From JAZDLX01 sp964538455 (GTDB lineage Bacteria > Electryoneota > Electryoneia > Electryoneales > Electryoneaceae), in assembly GCA_964538455.1 (NCBI GenBank), contig CAZIDZ010000007.1, positions 41,636-105,635 of the forward strand: a stretch of 64,000 nt of DNA. Direction: 5' to 3'. This document shows positions 1 to 8,646 of the stretch, piece after piece. Numbering within the stretch: position 1 is the stretch's first letter; each line of letters starts with the position of its first letter. The position numbers were made by a program, and so were the translations under genes. Under the pieces are notes generated by a model. That model was not told where the DNA came from and made no database searches. It saw only the letters and a program-made list of their open reading frames with translations.

Positions 1-174
1 CGCGTGCGCCCGATCTCGCCCAACCTGGTGCTGCAAGGGGGGTGGGAGTACGACAACCTCGCACCGGATGAAGCCGGGAAACGGAACAACCGGTCGATAC
101 GCTTGAAATACACTCTCGTCTACGATATGACAAAGGTCAGCATGGCAAAACTCTGGCGTGATCTGTGGAACTGA
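1..174 (+). CDS. C-terminal end of an unidentified protein (5' truncated by the window edge)
   Basis: Frame 1 is open from the first base to a TGA at 172-174, giving 57 residues. The segment has alternating hydrophobic/polar stretches (SPNLVLQGGWEYD, then RSIRLKYTLVYD) that look like beta-strands, and it ends in DLWN. It directly precedes bamA, so an envelope protein is plausible; TamB-like or another beta-rich outer membrane protein would fit the neighbourhood, but the visible piece is too short to decide. Function is unknown. Confidence 0.6.
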   Translation, partial: RVRPISPNLVLQGGWEYDNLAPDEAGKRNNRSIRLKYTLVYDMTKVSMAKLWRDLWN

Positions 175-225
175 ACGGGGGGTGCGAACGTACACCCCTC
201 GTGGGGCTTCTGCGCAGGCGATTGC

Positions 226-254
226 TTGTCTGCGGACGGGGGACTCCGTACCTT
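226..254 (+). promoter_or_regulatory. Putative promoter of the bamA-lpxA operon
   Basis: TTGTCT (226-231), a 17-base spacer and TACCTT (249-254) fit the TTGnnn-17-TAnnTT pattern seen at other operon heads here. The bamA start lies 33 bases further on. This is a by-eye motif call; the -10 matches only in its TA and TT. Confidence 0.4.
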
Positions 255-286
255 TCAACCTTCATTCAAACGAAACGACCTCAGTG

Positions 287-2611
287 ATGCGAATCGGGAA
301 CCTGAAGACACTGCTTTTCATCGTGTTGGCGCTGTTTTGCGTGAATTCTGCGAAGCTCGCGGCTCAACCCGCCCGACCCCAGGGAGTTAAGGTCCTCGGC
401 GTCCGGGTCGTCGGCGCCAAAACCGCGGATGAAGGCCTCATCATCGCCAACAGCGGACTGGTCGTCGGCAAGGAGGTCGTCGGTGATGACATCCAGAATG
501 CGATCAAACGGATCTGGTCCCTGAAGCTCTTCAGGAATGTTGAAATCAGCATCGAAAAGGACCTGCCCGAAGGCAGCTACTTCGTCATCACCGTCGAGGA
601 ATACCCCCGCATCGCCGCCCTCGAAATCGCCGGAAACCACAAGCTGAAAGACGATGAGGTCAACGAGCAGATCACCCTCTACCGCGGCCAGGTGCTGCGC
701 CCGGCGCGCCTGCAGAAGGCGCGGCGGGACCTGCTCAAGAAATACCACGAAAAGGGGTATCTGCTCGCGGAGGTAACCACCGAAATCACGGATACGGACG
801 ATCCGATGCAGAAGGACGTCAAGTTCGTGATCAAGGAGGGCAAGAAGGTCCGGATCAAGGAAATCGATTTCGTCGGCAATCAGGCGTTCAAGGACAGGGT
901 GTTGCGCAAGCAGATGAAGGACACCCACCAGCGCGGTTTCCTGCGGAGCGGCACCTTCGACCGGACGAAGTTCGAGGATGACTTGAAGAAAGTGACCCAA
1001 TTCTATAAAAATCACGGCTATCGAGACGCTCAAATCGAAAGTGATTCTTTATCTTACACCGAAGATCTGAAACGCATGATTATCACCATCCACGTGTACG
1101 AAGGCATGCAGTATGTCTTTGGTTCCGTTGATTTTGAGGGAAACTCGCTGTTCACGGACAACGAACTGCTGGCGCAGCTCTCGTTCAAACCCGGCGATGT
1201 GTACAACGATGAGGAGCTCTTCGTCAACACCGCCGAGCGCCTCGGAAACCTTTATTATGAAAAAGGTTACATCTACTCGCGTGTCGAACCACAGCTGATT
1301 CCCGCCGCCGGGGATACATTGAACATCCGCTACCAGGTGACGGAAGGGAATCAGTTCAATGTCCGTAAAATCAATATATTGGGAAATACGAAGACCAAGG
1401 AGAAGGTGATCCGCCGCGAATTCGTGCTCTATCCGGGGGACACCTTCGACGTCTTGAAGTTGCGACGTTCGATCCGCGAACTGACGATTCTCAACTACTT
1501 TTCGAACATCACCCCGGATGTGCAGCCGGTCAGCGACAATCAGGTCGATCTCTTCGTGGACGTGGAGGAGAAGCCGACGGACAACGCGAATGTTTCCGCG
1601 GGCTACAGCGAATTGGACGGCGTGATCGGATCCATCGGTTTCGCGATGCCCAATTTCTTCGGGAACGGCCAGCAGTTTTCGCTGAACTGGAATTTCGGGC
1701 AGATTTACCGCAGCTTCTCGGTAAGTTTCACTGAGCCGTGGATGTTCAACACCCCGACACTCGGCGGGGTTAGTTTCTACGACCTGCGCCGCGGTGGCGC
1801 TTATTACGGTTTTGACGAAAACGTCACCGGTGGCTCGGTTCGCTTCGGAAGACGGTTCAAATGGCCGGACGACTACACCCGGGGCGACTGGATCTACAAG
1901 CTGGAGCGCTCGCTTTACAGCAATTTTGATATAGGTTACACCAACATTTACGGGTACGAAGAGGATGTGCCCCGGATCGGCAGTTCGTTCACCCAGATCT
2001 TCACCCGCGACAGCCGGGACAACCCGGAGTTTCCGACGCGGGGAAGCGTGGTCAGTTATTCGGCCCAGCTGTCGGGTTCCATTTTTGGTGGAGATGAACA
2101 GTTTCACAAGCATTACCTGAGCGCTGAGTGGTATTTTCCGCTGACAAGCAAACTTGTTCTTTATAACCAGACCAAGGCCGGCCTGATCTTCAACCTGAGC
2201 GACCGGCGCAGCGACGTGCCGTACATTGACTACTTCTTCATGGGCGGCAGCGGCATCAGCTTTGGCGAATCCCTGCGCGGCTACGAAGAGGGGTCCGTCG
2301 GTCCCCGGTCCGGCGGCTACCCGCTCGGCGGCAGTAGTCTGTTCAAGGAGGGCGTCGAGCTGCGGTTTCCGCTGATCCCGAATCCGACGGTTTTCATTCT
2401 TGGATTCGCGGAGGCGGGCAACACCTGGTCGACGCGCGGGGAGATGGACTTGAACGACCTTCGCCGCAGCGCGGGCCTCGGCGTCAGGCTGTACATGCCC
2501 TTCGTCGGTCTGATCGGACTCGATTACGGGTACGGCTTCGATTATTACAGGGCAGATGGTTCCCGCTATGGGAAATGGGTGCCGGCTTTTCAATTCGGTC
2601 GAACGTTCTGA
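287..2611 (+). CDS. bamA: Outer membrane protein assembly factor BamA
   Basis: Central component of the beta-barrel assembly machine, which inserts proteins into the outer membrane. The 774-residue product starts with a signal peptide (MRIGNLKTLLFIVLALF, cleavage near AAQ). About five POTRA repeats fill roughly residues 30-390, recognisable from recurring I/V-x-G-N elements such as IAGNHKL, FVGNQAF, FEGNSLF and ILGNTKT. A C-terminal 16-strand-type barrel follows, with the conserved loop motif as LRGYEE and a final aromatic beta-signal (FQFGRTF). The ATG at 287 is chosen because it begins the signal peptide; the frame is open further upstream to 158, but that would run into the preceding gene. 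Position ahead of ompH and lpxD is the classical order. Confidence 0.97.
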   Translation: MRIGNLKTLLFIVLALFCVNSAKLAAQPARPQGVKVLGVRVVGAKTADEGLIIANSGLVVGKEVVGDDIQNAIKRIWSLKLFRNVEISIEKDLPEGSYFVITVEEYPRIAALEIAGNHKLKDDEVNEQITLYRGQVLRPARLQKARRDLLKKYHEKGYLLAEVTTEITDTDDPMQKDVKFVIKEGKKVRIKEIDFVGNQAFKDRVLRKQMKDTHQRGFLRSGTFDRTKFEDDLKKVTQFYKNHGYRDAQIESDSLSYTEDLKRMIITIHVYEGMQYVFGSVDFEGNSLFTDNELLAQLSFKPGDVYNDEELFVNTAERLGNLYYEKGYIYSRVEPQLIPAAGDTLNIRYQVTEGNQFNVRKINILGNTKTKEKVIRREFVLYPGDTFDVLKLRRSIRELTILNYFSNITPDVQPVSDNQVDLFVDVEEKPTDNANVSAGYSELDGVIGSIGFAMPNFFGNGQQFSLNWNFGQIYRSFSVSFTEPWMFNTPTLGGVSFYDLRRGGAYYGFDENVTGGSVRFGRRFKWPDDYTRGDWIYKLERSLYSNFDIGYTNIYGYEEDVPRIGSSFTQIFTRDSRDNPEFPTRGSVVSYSAQLSGSIFGGDEQFHKHYLSAEWYFPLTSKLVLYNQTKAGLIFNLSDRRSDVPYIDYFFMGGSGISFGESLRGYEEGSVGPRSGGYPLGGSSLFKEGVELRFPLIPNPTVFILGFAEAGNTWSTRGEMDLNDLRRSAGLGVRLYMPFVGLIGLDYGYGFDYYRADGSRYGKWVPAFQFGRTF

Positions 2612-2636
2612 AGGATACCATAAGGGAGTAAAAGGG

Positions 2637-3161
2637 ATGAAACGGATCACCACGATGGCGCTGGCGGCCTTGTTGTTTGCGGCTGTGCTGGTGCCTGCGG
2701 TCCAGGCGAAAGACTTCAAGGTCGCGATCATCATTTCCGAGCGCCTGCTCAACGAGTACCCAGAGGCACAGGACGCCCAGAAAACCCTCAACGAAGAGAT
2801 CAACGAGTGGCAGCGCCAGGCTCAGTCGATGCAGGAAGAACTGCAATCGATGCAGAAGGAGCTGAGCGAAGAGGCGATGATGTTCTACACCGAGGAGAAA
2901 AAGGCTCAAAAACAGGCCGAGTTTCAACGCAAACTCAATGAATACCGAGACTTCCAGCAAGGCATTGAGCAACGGGCGATGCAGCGGAACCAGGAGCTTT
3001 TCGCCCCCATCAACGAGAAGATCCAGAAGGTGCTCGATACCATTGCTCAGCAGGATGGGTACGACATCATCCTCGATGCCGTCGGGGCGTCCATCGCCTA
3101 CGCGAATCCGGAACTGGACATCACCGACCGCGTCCTCGAGGAACTGAAGAAGCAGAAGTAA
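2637..3161 (+). CDS. ompH: OmpH/Skp-family periplasmic chaperone
   Basis: Skp-like chaperone that holds unfolded outer membrane proteins on their way to BamA. 174 residues: signal peptide (MKRITTMALAALLFAAVLVP, cleavage after VQA), then a short beta segment and a long Glu/Gln/Lys-rich helical stretch (about residues 40-125) typical of the coiled-coil tentacles, then a C-terminal segment with the family-like GYDIILDA. The start has a ribosome-binding sequence GGGAG/AAGGG a few bases before the ATG and lies 25 bases after bamA. Length and layout match the family. Confidence 0.93.
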   Translation: MKRITTMALAALLFAAVLVPAVQAKDFKVAIIISERLLNEYPEAQDAQKTLNEEINEWQRQAQSMQEELQSMQKELSEEAMMFYTEEKKAQKQAEFQRKLNEYRDFQQGIEQRAMQRNQELFAPINEKIQKVLDTIAQQDGYDIILDAVGASIAYANPELDITDRVLEELKKQK

Positions 3162-3166
3162 GGTCC

Positions 3167-4189
3167 ATGCCCTTCACCGCCCGTGAGCTCGCCGATCGAA
3201 TCGGCGCCGAGGTCGTTGGCGATCCCGACGTACTCATCGAAGGGGTCGCGAAGATTGAGGAGGCCTCTCCACAGGACGTCACATTCGTCTCAAATCCAGC
3301 CTACCGCAAACACCTGCAGAACTCCCGGGCGGCGGCGGTGATCATCGACAGCGCCCCGGAGGGGGGAAACGCCACCTTCCTGGTGACCGCCGAACCGTAC
3401 CTCGCGTTCCTCAAGGCGTTGCGCCTCTTTCACCCCGAACCGCAGGCTCCCGAAGCCGGGGTGCATCCCTCTGCGGTGATCGGGGAGAACGTCACCGTCG
3501 CCGAGGGCGCTTCCATCGGACCCTTATGCGTGCTCGAAGACGGTGTGGCGGTTGGGAAAAACAGCGTGCTCCGGGCCCAGGTGTTTGTCGGACGCAATGT
3601 CGTCATCGGTGAAGACTGCCTGTTCCACAGCCGCGTCACCATCCGCGAAGGGTGCAGGATCGGAAACCGGGTGATCCTCCAGGACGGCTGCGTGATCGGA
3701 TCGGACGGATTCGGTTTTGCCCAGGCTGAGCAGGGCTATGAGAAAATCCCGCAGGTGGGCATCGTGGTCCTCGAGGACGACGTCGAGATCGGGGCTAATA
3801 CAACTGTTGACCGGGCCACGCTGGGGCAGACGGTGATCCGCCGCGGGGTGAAACTGGACAACCTCGTGCAGATCGCGCACAACGTCGAGGTGGGAAGCAG
3901 CACGGTGATGGCTGCGCAGACCGGCATCGCGGGAAGCACGAAGGTCGGTGAAAAATCCGTTCTCGGCGGGCAGGTCGGTGTCGCAGGCCACCTGCACCTG
4001 TCGGACGGGATCATGGTGGCGGCGCAGTCCGGGGTCACCAAGGACCACGGGCCGAAAAAGATTATCAGCGGCTACCCCGCCCGCGACATCATGGAGTGGC
4101 GCCGCATCGAGGCGTCGTTGACGCGGCTTCCCGAGTTGATCAAACGTGTCGGCAAGCTGGAAAAAGGGGGGTCCGGGCAGGATCGGTAG
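3167..4189 (+). CDS. lpxD: UDP-3-O-acylglucosamine N-acyltransferase LpxD
   Basis: Third step of lipid A synthesis: transfers a 3-hydroxyacyl chain from acyl carrier protein to the 2-amino group of UDP-3-O-acyl-glucosamine. 340 residues, the usual length. The N-terminal uridine-binding domain (about 1-100) contains VTFVSNPAYRKHL. A left-handed beta-helix of hexapeptide repeats follows (about 100-300), including the conserved stretch NTTVDRATLG and the catalytic-histidine segment QIAHNVEVG. A C-terminal helix completes the protein. It starts 5 bases after ompH and is clearly co-transcribed with it. Confidence 0.97.
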   Translation: MPFTARELADRIGAEVVGDPDVLIEGVAKIEEASPQDVTFVSNPAYRKHLQNSRAAAVIIDSAPEGGNATFLVTAEPYLAFLKALRLFHPEPQAPEAGVHPSAVIGENVTVAEGASIGPLCVLEDGVAVGKNSVLRAQVFVGRNVVIGEDCLFHSRVTIREGCRIGNRVILQDGCVIGSDGFGFAQAEQGYEKIPQVGIVVLEDDVEIGANTTVDRATLGQTVIRRGVKLDNLVQIAHNVEVGSSTVMAAQTGIAGSTKVGEKSVLGGQVGVAGHLHLSDGIMVAAQSGVTKDHGPKKIISGYPARDIMEWRRIEASLTRLPELIKRVGKLEKGGSGQDR

Positions 4190-4210
4190 GATGGAGGAGG
4201 GAGAGGTGCT

Positions 4211-5605
4211 GTGCTGAAAAACCAGAGAACAATCGCCAAAGAGGTTGCGCTGGAGGGCATCGGGCTGCACACGGGCGTCAAAACAAAGATGACCTTCAAG
4301 CCCGCCCCGCCGGGCACCGGCTACTATTTCGAACGCGTTGACCTCGAGGGAAATCCCAAAATAAAGGCGGATATCGACCATGTGATCGACATCTCGCGCG
4401 GCACTACGATCGCCCAGGGCGAGGTGAAAGTACACACCGTCGAGCACGTGCTCTCGGCCCTCGCGGGGCTCTCCATCGACAACTGCGTCGTTTCCCTCGA
4501 CAACATCGAGCCCCCGGTCATCGACGGCAGCTCGAAACCGTTCGTGGACGCCCTGCTCTCGGCGGGACTCGCCGAGCAGGATTCCCCGAAAGAGTACCTC
4601 GAGATCAGCAAGACGCTCATCTATCACAACGAGGAGCAGGGCATCGACCTGGTCATCGTCCCCTCCGATGAGTTTCGCATTACTTACATGACCGATTACC
4701 GCAATCCCGCGCTGGGGACGCAGTACACCTCGATGTACAGCCTCGAGGAGGAATACGTCACCGAGTTCGCCTCCGCACGCACCTTCGCGTTCCTCTCCGA
4801 AGTGGAGGAGCTGAAATCCCAGGGGCTGATCAAGGGCGCCAGCCTCGACTCGGGCCTGCTGATCGTAGACAAGAAAATCAGTAAGAAGGAGCTCGAAGAT
4901 CTTAAAAAGCTCTTCGGAGTTGACGGCGACATGAAGGTGGGGAAGACGGGCATCTTCGACGACCGCCCGCTGCGTTTTTACAACGAGCCCGTCCGTCACA
5001 AGGTGCTCGACCTGATCGGGGATTTCGCCCTGCTGGGGATCCCGATCAAGGGGCATGTGATGGTTGCCCGCGCCGGGCACGCCGCACACGTCGAGATGGT
5101 GCGCAAGATGCGCAAGATCTACCAGGAACGGCAGCTCAAGAAAAAGTACCAGCGCACCACCACCACCAGCTACGTTTTCGACATCAACGCCATCCAGCGG
5201 CTGCTCCCGCACCGTTACCCCTTCCTCCTGGTCGATCGCATTCTCGAACTGGAGCCGGGGGAGCGCGTCACCGGCATCAAGAACGTTTCGATGAATGAAC
5301 CCTTTTTCCAGGGCCACTTTCCCGGGCACCCGATCATGCCGGGCGTCCTCGTCATCGAGGCGATGGGCCAGGTCGGCGGTGTTCTGCTGCTCAACGAATC
5401 CTCCGAACCCGAGAACAGCGTCGTTTACTTCACCGGCCTCGACAACGTCAAGTTCCGCCGTCCGGTGATGCCGGGCGACACTCTCTATTTCCGCGTAGAG
5501 ATGATCTACAACCGGCGCGGTATCTGCAAAATGAAGGGCGAGGCGTTCGTCGGGGACGAGCTGGCCGCCCAGGCGGAAATGCAGGCGATTGTGAGGGAAA
5601 GGTAG
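4211..5605 (+). CDS. lpxC/fabZ: Bifunctional LpxC deacetylase / FabZ dehydratase fusion
   Basis: One 464-residue chain joins two enzymes. Residues 1 to about 300 are the zinc deacetylase LpxC, which catalyses the committed step of lipid A synthesis; visible motifs are VEHVLSALAGL (zinc His), DGSSKPFVDAL, HKVLDLIGDFALLG and the catalytic His region ARAGHAAH. Residues from about 322 are the beta-hydroxyacyl-ACP dehydratase FabZ, with LLPHRYPFLLVDRI, GHFPGHPIMPG (active His) and VIEAMGQ (active Glu). The start codon is GTG with GGAGGGAGAGG just upstream. LpxC-FabZ fusions are known from Bacteroidetes/Chlorobi-type bacteria. It sits between lpxD and lpxA. Confidence 0.97.
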   Translation: MLKNQRTIAKEVALEGIGLHTGVKTKMTFKPAPPGTGYYFERVDLEGNPKIKADIDHVIDISRGTTIAQGEVKVHTVEHVLSALAGLSIDNCVVSLDNIEPPVIDGSSKPFVDALLSAGLAEQDSPKEYLEISKTLIYHNEEQGIDLVIVPSDEFRITYMTDYRNPALGTQYTSMYSLEEEYVTEFASARTFAFLSEVEELKSQGLIKGASLDSGLLIVDKKISKKELEDLKKLFGVDGDMKVGKTGIFDDRPLRFYNEPVRHKVLDLIGDFALLGIPIKGHVMVARAGHAAHVEMVRKMRKIYQERQLKKKYQRTTTTSYVFDINAIQRLLPHRYPFLLVDRILELEPGERVTGIKNVSMNEPFFQGHFPGHPIMPGVLVIEAMGQVGGVLLLNESSEPENSVVYFTGLDNVKFRRPVMPGDTLYFRVEMIYNRRGICKMKGEAFVGDELAAQAEMQAIVRER

Positions 5606-5606
5606 C

Positions 5607-6425
5607 ATGGCCCAAATCGATCCCACCGCGTCGGTTCATCCCGAAGCGAAACTGGGCGGGAACGTTACCGTCGGACCCTTCGCCGTCATCGAGCAGGGTG
5701 CGGAGGTCGGTGACGGTTGCGTGATCGGTCCGCATGCGTACGTCACCACCTGGGCGAGGCTCGGCGTGGAAGTAAAACTCGCCAAGGGTGTCGTTGTCGG
5801 CACCGATCCCCAGGATCTCAAGTTCGCCGGTGAGCAGACGACGGCTCATGTCGGCGACAGGACGGTGATTCGCGAGTTCGTTACCGTCAACCGCGGCACC
5901 ACGTACCACATGAAGACGGTGATCGGGGCGGATTGCCTGTTGCTCGCCTACAGCCATATCGCGCACGACTGTATCGTCGGCGACCACGTGATCCTTGACA
6001 ACGCCGTCCAGCTCGCCGGACACGTCGAAATCGGCGAGTGGGCGATCATCGGGGGTCTCAGCGGGGTGCAGCAGTTTGTCCACATCGGTGCGCACGCGTT
6101 TATCGGCGGCATGTGTGCCGTGCGCAAGGACGTGCCGCCGTTCGTCAAAGCCGCCGGGGAGCCGCTCGTCTTCGCCGGAACGAACAACATCGGCCTCGCG
6201 CGCCGTGGCTTCGAAAAAGAACGGATCACCGCGATTCAGCAGGCCTATCGAACGCTCTACCGCAGCGGGCTGCTGATCAAGGACGCCCTCGAAAAGCTGC
6301 GCGGCGAAGCCTCGACTCCCGACGTCGAACAGATCGTGCGCTTCATCGACAACCGCAGCAAGCATGGCGTTATCGGCGGCCCGAGGAGCCGCGGGATCGA
6401 CGAGCAGGTTCCGAGCGGGGCGTAG
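5607..6425 (+). CDS. lpxA: Acyl-ACP--UDP-N-acetylglucosamine O-acyltransferase LpxA
   Basis: First enzyme of lipid A synthesis, acylating UDP-GlcNAc at the 3 position. 272 residues, close to the family norm of about 260-270. Hexapeptide-repeat beta-helix over about residues 1-190 (IDPTASVHPEAKLGGNV at the start; YSHIAHDCIVGDHV carries the catalytic His), followed by the helical C-terminal domain, with NNIGLARRGF at the junction as in known LpxA. One base separates its ATG from the lpxC-fabZ stop, so translation is probably coupled. No lpxB or lpxI follows in this window. Confidence 0.96.
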   Translation: MAQIDPTASVHPEAKLGGNVTVGPFAVIEQGAEVGDGCVIGPHAYVTTWARLGVEVKLAKGVVVGTDPQDLKFAGEQTTAHVGDRTVIREFVTVNRGTTYHMKTVIGADCLLLAYSHIAHDCIVGDHVILDNAVQLAGHVEIGEWAIIGGLSGVQQFVHIGAHAFIGGMCAVRKDVPPFVKAAGEPLVFAGTNNIGLARRGFEKERITAIQQAYRTLYRSGLLIKDALEKLRGEASTPDVEQIVRFIDNRSKHGVIGGPRSRGIDEQVPSGA

Positions 6426-6630
6426 GGATTTCGTTTCGGGAGTCCGCGGCCGGGGTGGCCCGACGAACTGCTGAAACCGCGCCGGAGAGTCGATAATCAG
6501 GCGGGTGCTCGCCGCACAGCGTCGTTGACAGCCGTCACACGGTCCGGCATCCGCTGCGCTCAAATTGAAGAAAAGAGGCTGCTTTCAAGCCCGATCCTTT
6601 TACCTGCAGTACCACGAACTGGAGGCGAAC

Positions 6631-7335
6631 ATGAGAGTTGGCAAAACGTTTGTTGTCGTTGTGGCGTTCCTGCTCATGGCACCGACAGCCTGGGCCCTGC
6701 CCGGAATTCAGCTCGGTCTGCACGGCAACTACCAGAACACGGTTCTCGACGCGGAAGTCCAGCAGTTCAGTTTCCCTGGTGACCCGGCGTCGTGGACGGA
6801 GACATCCCTGACGCGAACGGAAATCGGAAACCCCGTCGGAGTCGGCGTCGATCTGACCTTCACTTTTCTCCCGGTAATCGATCTGCAGATCTCGGCGGAC
6901 ATGGTGGCTCAGACCTACAATTTCGTTTACACCCCACCCGCGATTTCAGGTCAGACTGAGATCAGCCAGGACAACATTCCCTACGGCAGGATTGGAGTGG
7001 ATGTTTCGATCATCAAGAATCTCGTCAGTCTGCCTCCTGCGGTCCATATCCTCAATCTGTACGTGGGGATCGGTCCCAGTGTCGCGTTTATCGCGCCGGT
7101 CGCCAGCCAGCAACTTGTTCTCGACAACATCAAAACGGCGAGCGAAAAACCTGACATCGAAGGCTATGCAAAAGAGCAGGGAATGAAGGTCGGATTTCAC
7201 GCCGTCGTCGGAGTGACGTTGAAGGCCCCGATCCTTCCCGGGTTGCGGATTCAGGCGAAGTACATGCACTTCGGTGATGTGTCTGAGCCGGACAAGGGAA
7301 GCTTTATTTTGCTCCAGGCGGGAGTGTTCATTTAG
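6631..7335 (+). CDS. Putative outer membrane beta-barrel protein
   Basis: 234 residues with an N-terminal signal peptide (MRVGKTFVVVVAFLLMAPTA, cleavage at AWA-LPG). The mature part is rich in alternating strand-like segments (GIQLGLHGNYQNT, VGVGVDLTFTFL, GLRIQAKYMHF) and ends FILLQAGVFI, with a terminal hydrophobic beta-signal as in porin-like or OmpW-like 8-strand barrels. Start chosen for the signal peptide and for GGAGG eight bases upstream; the open frame continues to 6565 without a better start. It stands alone between lpxA (205 bases away) and rseP (240 bases away). The specific family is not recognised. Confidence 0.7.
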   Translation: MRVGKTFVVVVAFLLMAPTAWALPGIQLGLHGNYQNTVLDAEVQQFSFPGDPASWTETSLTRTEIGNPVGVGVDLTFTFLPVIDLQISADMVAQTYNFVYTPPAISGQTEISQDNIPYGRIGVDVSIIKNLVSLPPAVHILNLYVGIGPSVAFIAPVASQQLVLDNIKTASEKPDIEGYAKEQGMKVGFHAVVGVTLKAPILPGLRIQAKYMHFGDVSEPDKGSFILLQAGVFI

Positions 7336-7387
7336 CGCGATCGCCGCGGTCCCGGGCGGCGAACGCAACTCGATTGTTCTTCTGGAA

Positions 7388-7405
7388 CCCTTTGGATTCA
7401 AAGGG
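7388..7405 (+). other. Perfect hairpin downstream of the beta-barrel gene
   Basis: CCCTTTG, loop GATT, CAAAGGG forms a perfect 7-bp stem 52 bases after the stop codon at 7335. No T-run follows, so a Rho-independent terminator is not well supported; it could be an mRNA 3'-end stabiliser. The rest of 7336-7575 holds nothing I can name. Confidence 0.3.
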
Positions 7406-7556
7406 AGTACACATTCTGTCGGCGATTTGGGAGGGGCCGGCCTGGCGCTTCAGGTCGGCTCGTTTCCTCCTGCGCTCGGGCAAACGGATGCCCGCATCGC
7501 CACCCGTTGATGTAGATTGATTTCGATGTCGCAAGGGCATTCGATCGAGCCGGTAA

Positions 7557-7574
7557 ACAACTGCGAAGAGTTGT
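7557..7574 (+). promoter_or_regulatory. Hairpin over the rseP ribosome-binding region
   Basis: ACAACT, loop GCGAAG, AGTTGT ends two bases before the rseP ATG. The only purine-rich stretch near the start (GAAGAG) lies in the loop and 3' arm, so the fold could limit translation. This is seen in the sequence only; no regulator is implied. Confidence 0.3.
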
Positions 7575-7575
7575 C

Positions 7576-8646
7576 ATGCTGCTGACTACGCTATCCTTTG
7601 TCGTCGTTCTTGGTGTCGTTGTCTTTGTCCACGAATTCGGACATTTCATCGCCGCCCGCCTGATGGGTGCCCGTGTCGAGGCGTTCTCCATAGGCTTCGG
7701 CAAACTGTTCGGCATCCGCAGGGGCGAAACCGAATACCGAATCGGCTATATCCCCCTCGGCGGCTACGTCAAGATTTCGGGCATGGTGGATGAATTCATG
7801 CAGGGCGAGGAGGGGATCAAGGGCGAACCCTGGGAATTTCAATCGAAGGGCACGCCCGCGAAAGTCTTCATGATCACCGCCGGCGTGTTGATGAATTTCA
7901 TCGTGGGATTCCTGCTCTACAGCGCAGTCACTTTCTTCGACGGCGAACCGCAGGTGATGGAGACGCCCACCGTCGGAAACCTCGCAAAGGGTTACCCTGC
8001 CGAACAGATCGGGCTGCTGCCCGGCGACCGGATTCTCAGCGCGGACGGGATCAACACGGAGCAGTGGGAAATTTTCCGTAACTACGTCCAGGCGCGCCCT
8101 GAACAAACAATTCAGCTCGTCTGGCTGCGCGACGGGGATACGCTTCACGCGGCGGTCGTCCCGAAGTCCGTGGAGATCGAACGGGATGGCCAAACGAGCA
8201 CGATCGGCCTGATCGGCATCGACCAGGCGGTGCAGCGGGTTCCCGCGAGCCTCAGCCGCTCGCTGATGGTCGGCGGGCAGACCACCTGGAATATCATCTC
8301 GCTGAGCCTCAAATCCGTCGGCATGCTGATCACCGGCAAAGCTTCTGTCAAAGACTTCACCGGCCCGGCGGGAATCGTCTACCTCTCCGGGGAAACCGCC
8401 CGAGCGGGGTGGGTGACCTTTATCGCGTTTATCGCGTTGATCAACATCAGCATCGGGTTGCTGAATATTCTCCCGTTTCCTGTGCTCGACGGCGGACATC
8501 TGGTTTACATCCTGATCGAGGCAGTCATTCGCCGTCCGATTCCAACGAAGGTCAAATTGGCCCTGCAGCAGGTAGGCCTCGCGCTGCTGCTGGTCTTTGC
8601 GATGGTCGTCACCTATCATGATATCCTGCGCTTCTTTGTCTCGTAA
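7576..8646 (+). CDS. rseP: Site-2 intramembrane zinc metalloprotease RseP
   Basis: Cleaves transmembrane anti-sigma factors or signal-peptide remnants within the inner membrane. 356 residues. The zinc motif HEFGH is at residues 19-23 in the first membrane helix. GYVKISGM, typical of the membrane-reentrant loop, follows, then one PDZ domain (about 125-205; GYPAEQIGLLPGDRI). The C-terminal helices carry the second zinc site NILPFPVLDGGH. Single-PDZ forms of this length are usual outside gamma-proteobacteria. The gene ends inside the start region of the next gene, suggesting co-transcription with the TPR lipoprotein. Confidence 0.95.
   Translation: MLLTTLSFVVVLGVVVFVHEFGHFIAARLMGARVEAFSIGFGKLFGIRRGETEYRIGYIPLGGYVKISGMVDEFMQGEEGIKGEPWEFQSKGTPAKVFMITAGVLMNFIVGFLLYSAVTFFDGEPQVMETPTVGNLAKGYPAEQIGLLPGDRILSADGINTEQWEIFRNYVQARPEQTIQLVWLRDGDTLHAAVVPKSVEIERDGQTSTIGLIGIDQAVQRVPASLSRSLMVGGQTTWNIISLSLKSVGMLITGKASVKDFTGPAGIVYLSGETARAGWVTFIAFIALINISIGLLNILPFPVLDGGHLVYILIEAVIRRPIPTKVKLALQQVGLALLLVFAMVVTYHDILRFFVS

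Noticed and set aside
158..286. N-terminal extension of bamA to 158
   Set aside because: It would overlap the previous gene, precede the promoter and bury the signal peptide.
4191..4217. Eight-codon minicistron (ATG ... TGA) overlapping the lpxC-fabZ start
   Set aside because: It consists of the ribosome-binding sequence itself; no reason to think it is translated as a leader peptide.
3524..5626. A 700-codon open frame on the minus strand opposite lpxD and lpxC-fabZ
   Set aside because: Mirror of GC-rich plus-strand codons; composition is not protein-like and the plus-strand genes are certain. The same applies to other long antisense frames, such as those opposite bamA, the M1 gene, purF and pgi.
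6524..6552. TTGACA upstream of the small barrel gene
   Set aside because: No TA-type -10 at 16-18 bases, so not called a promoter.
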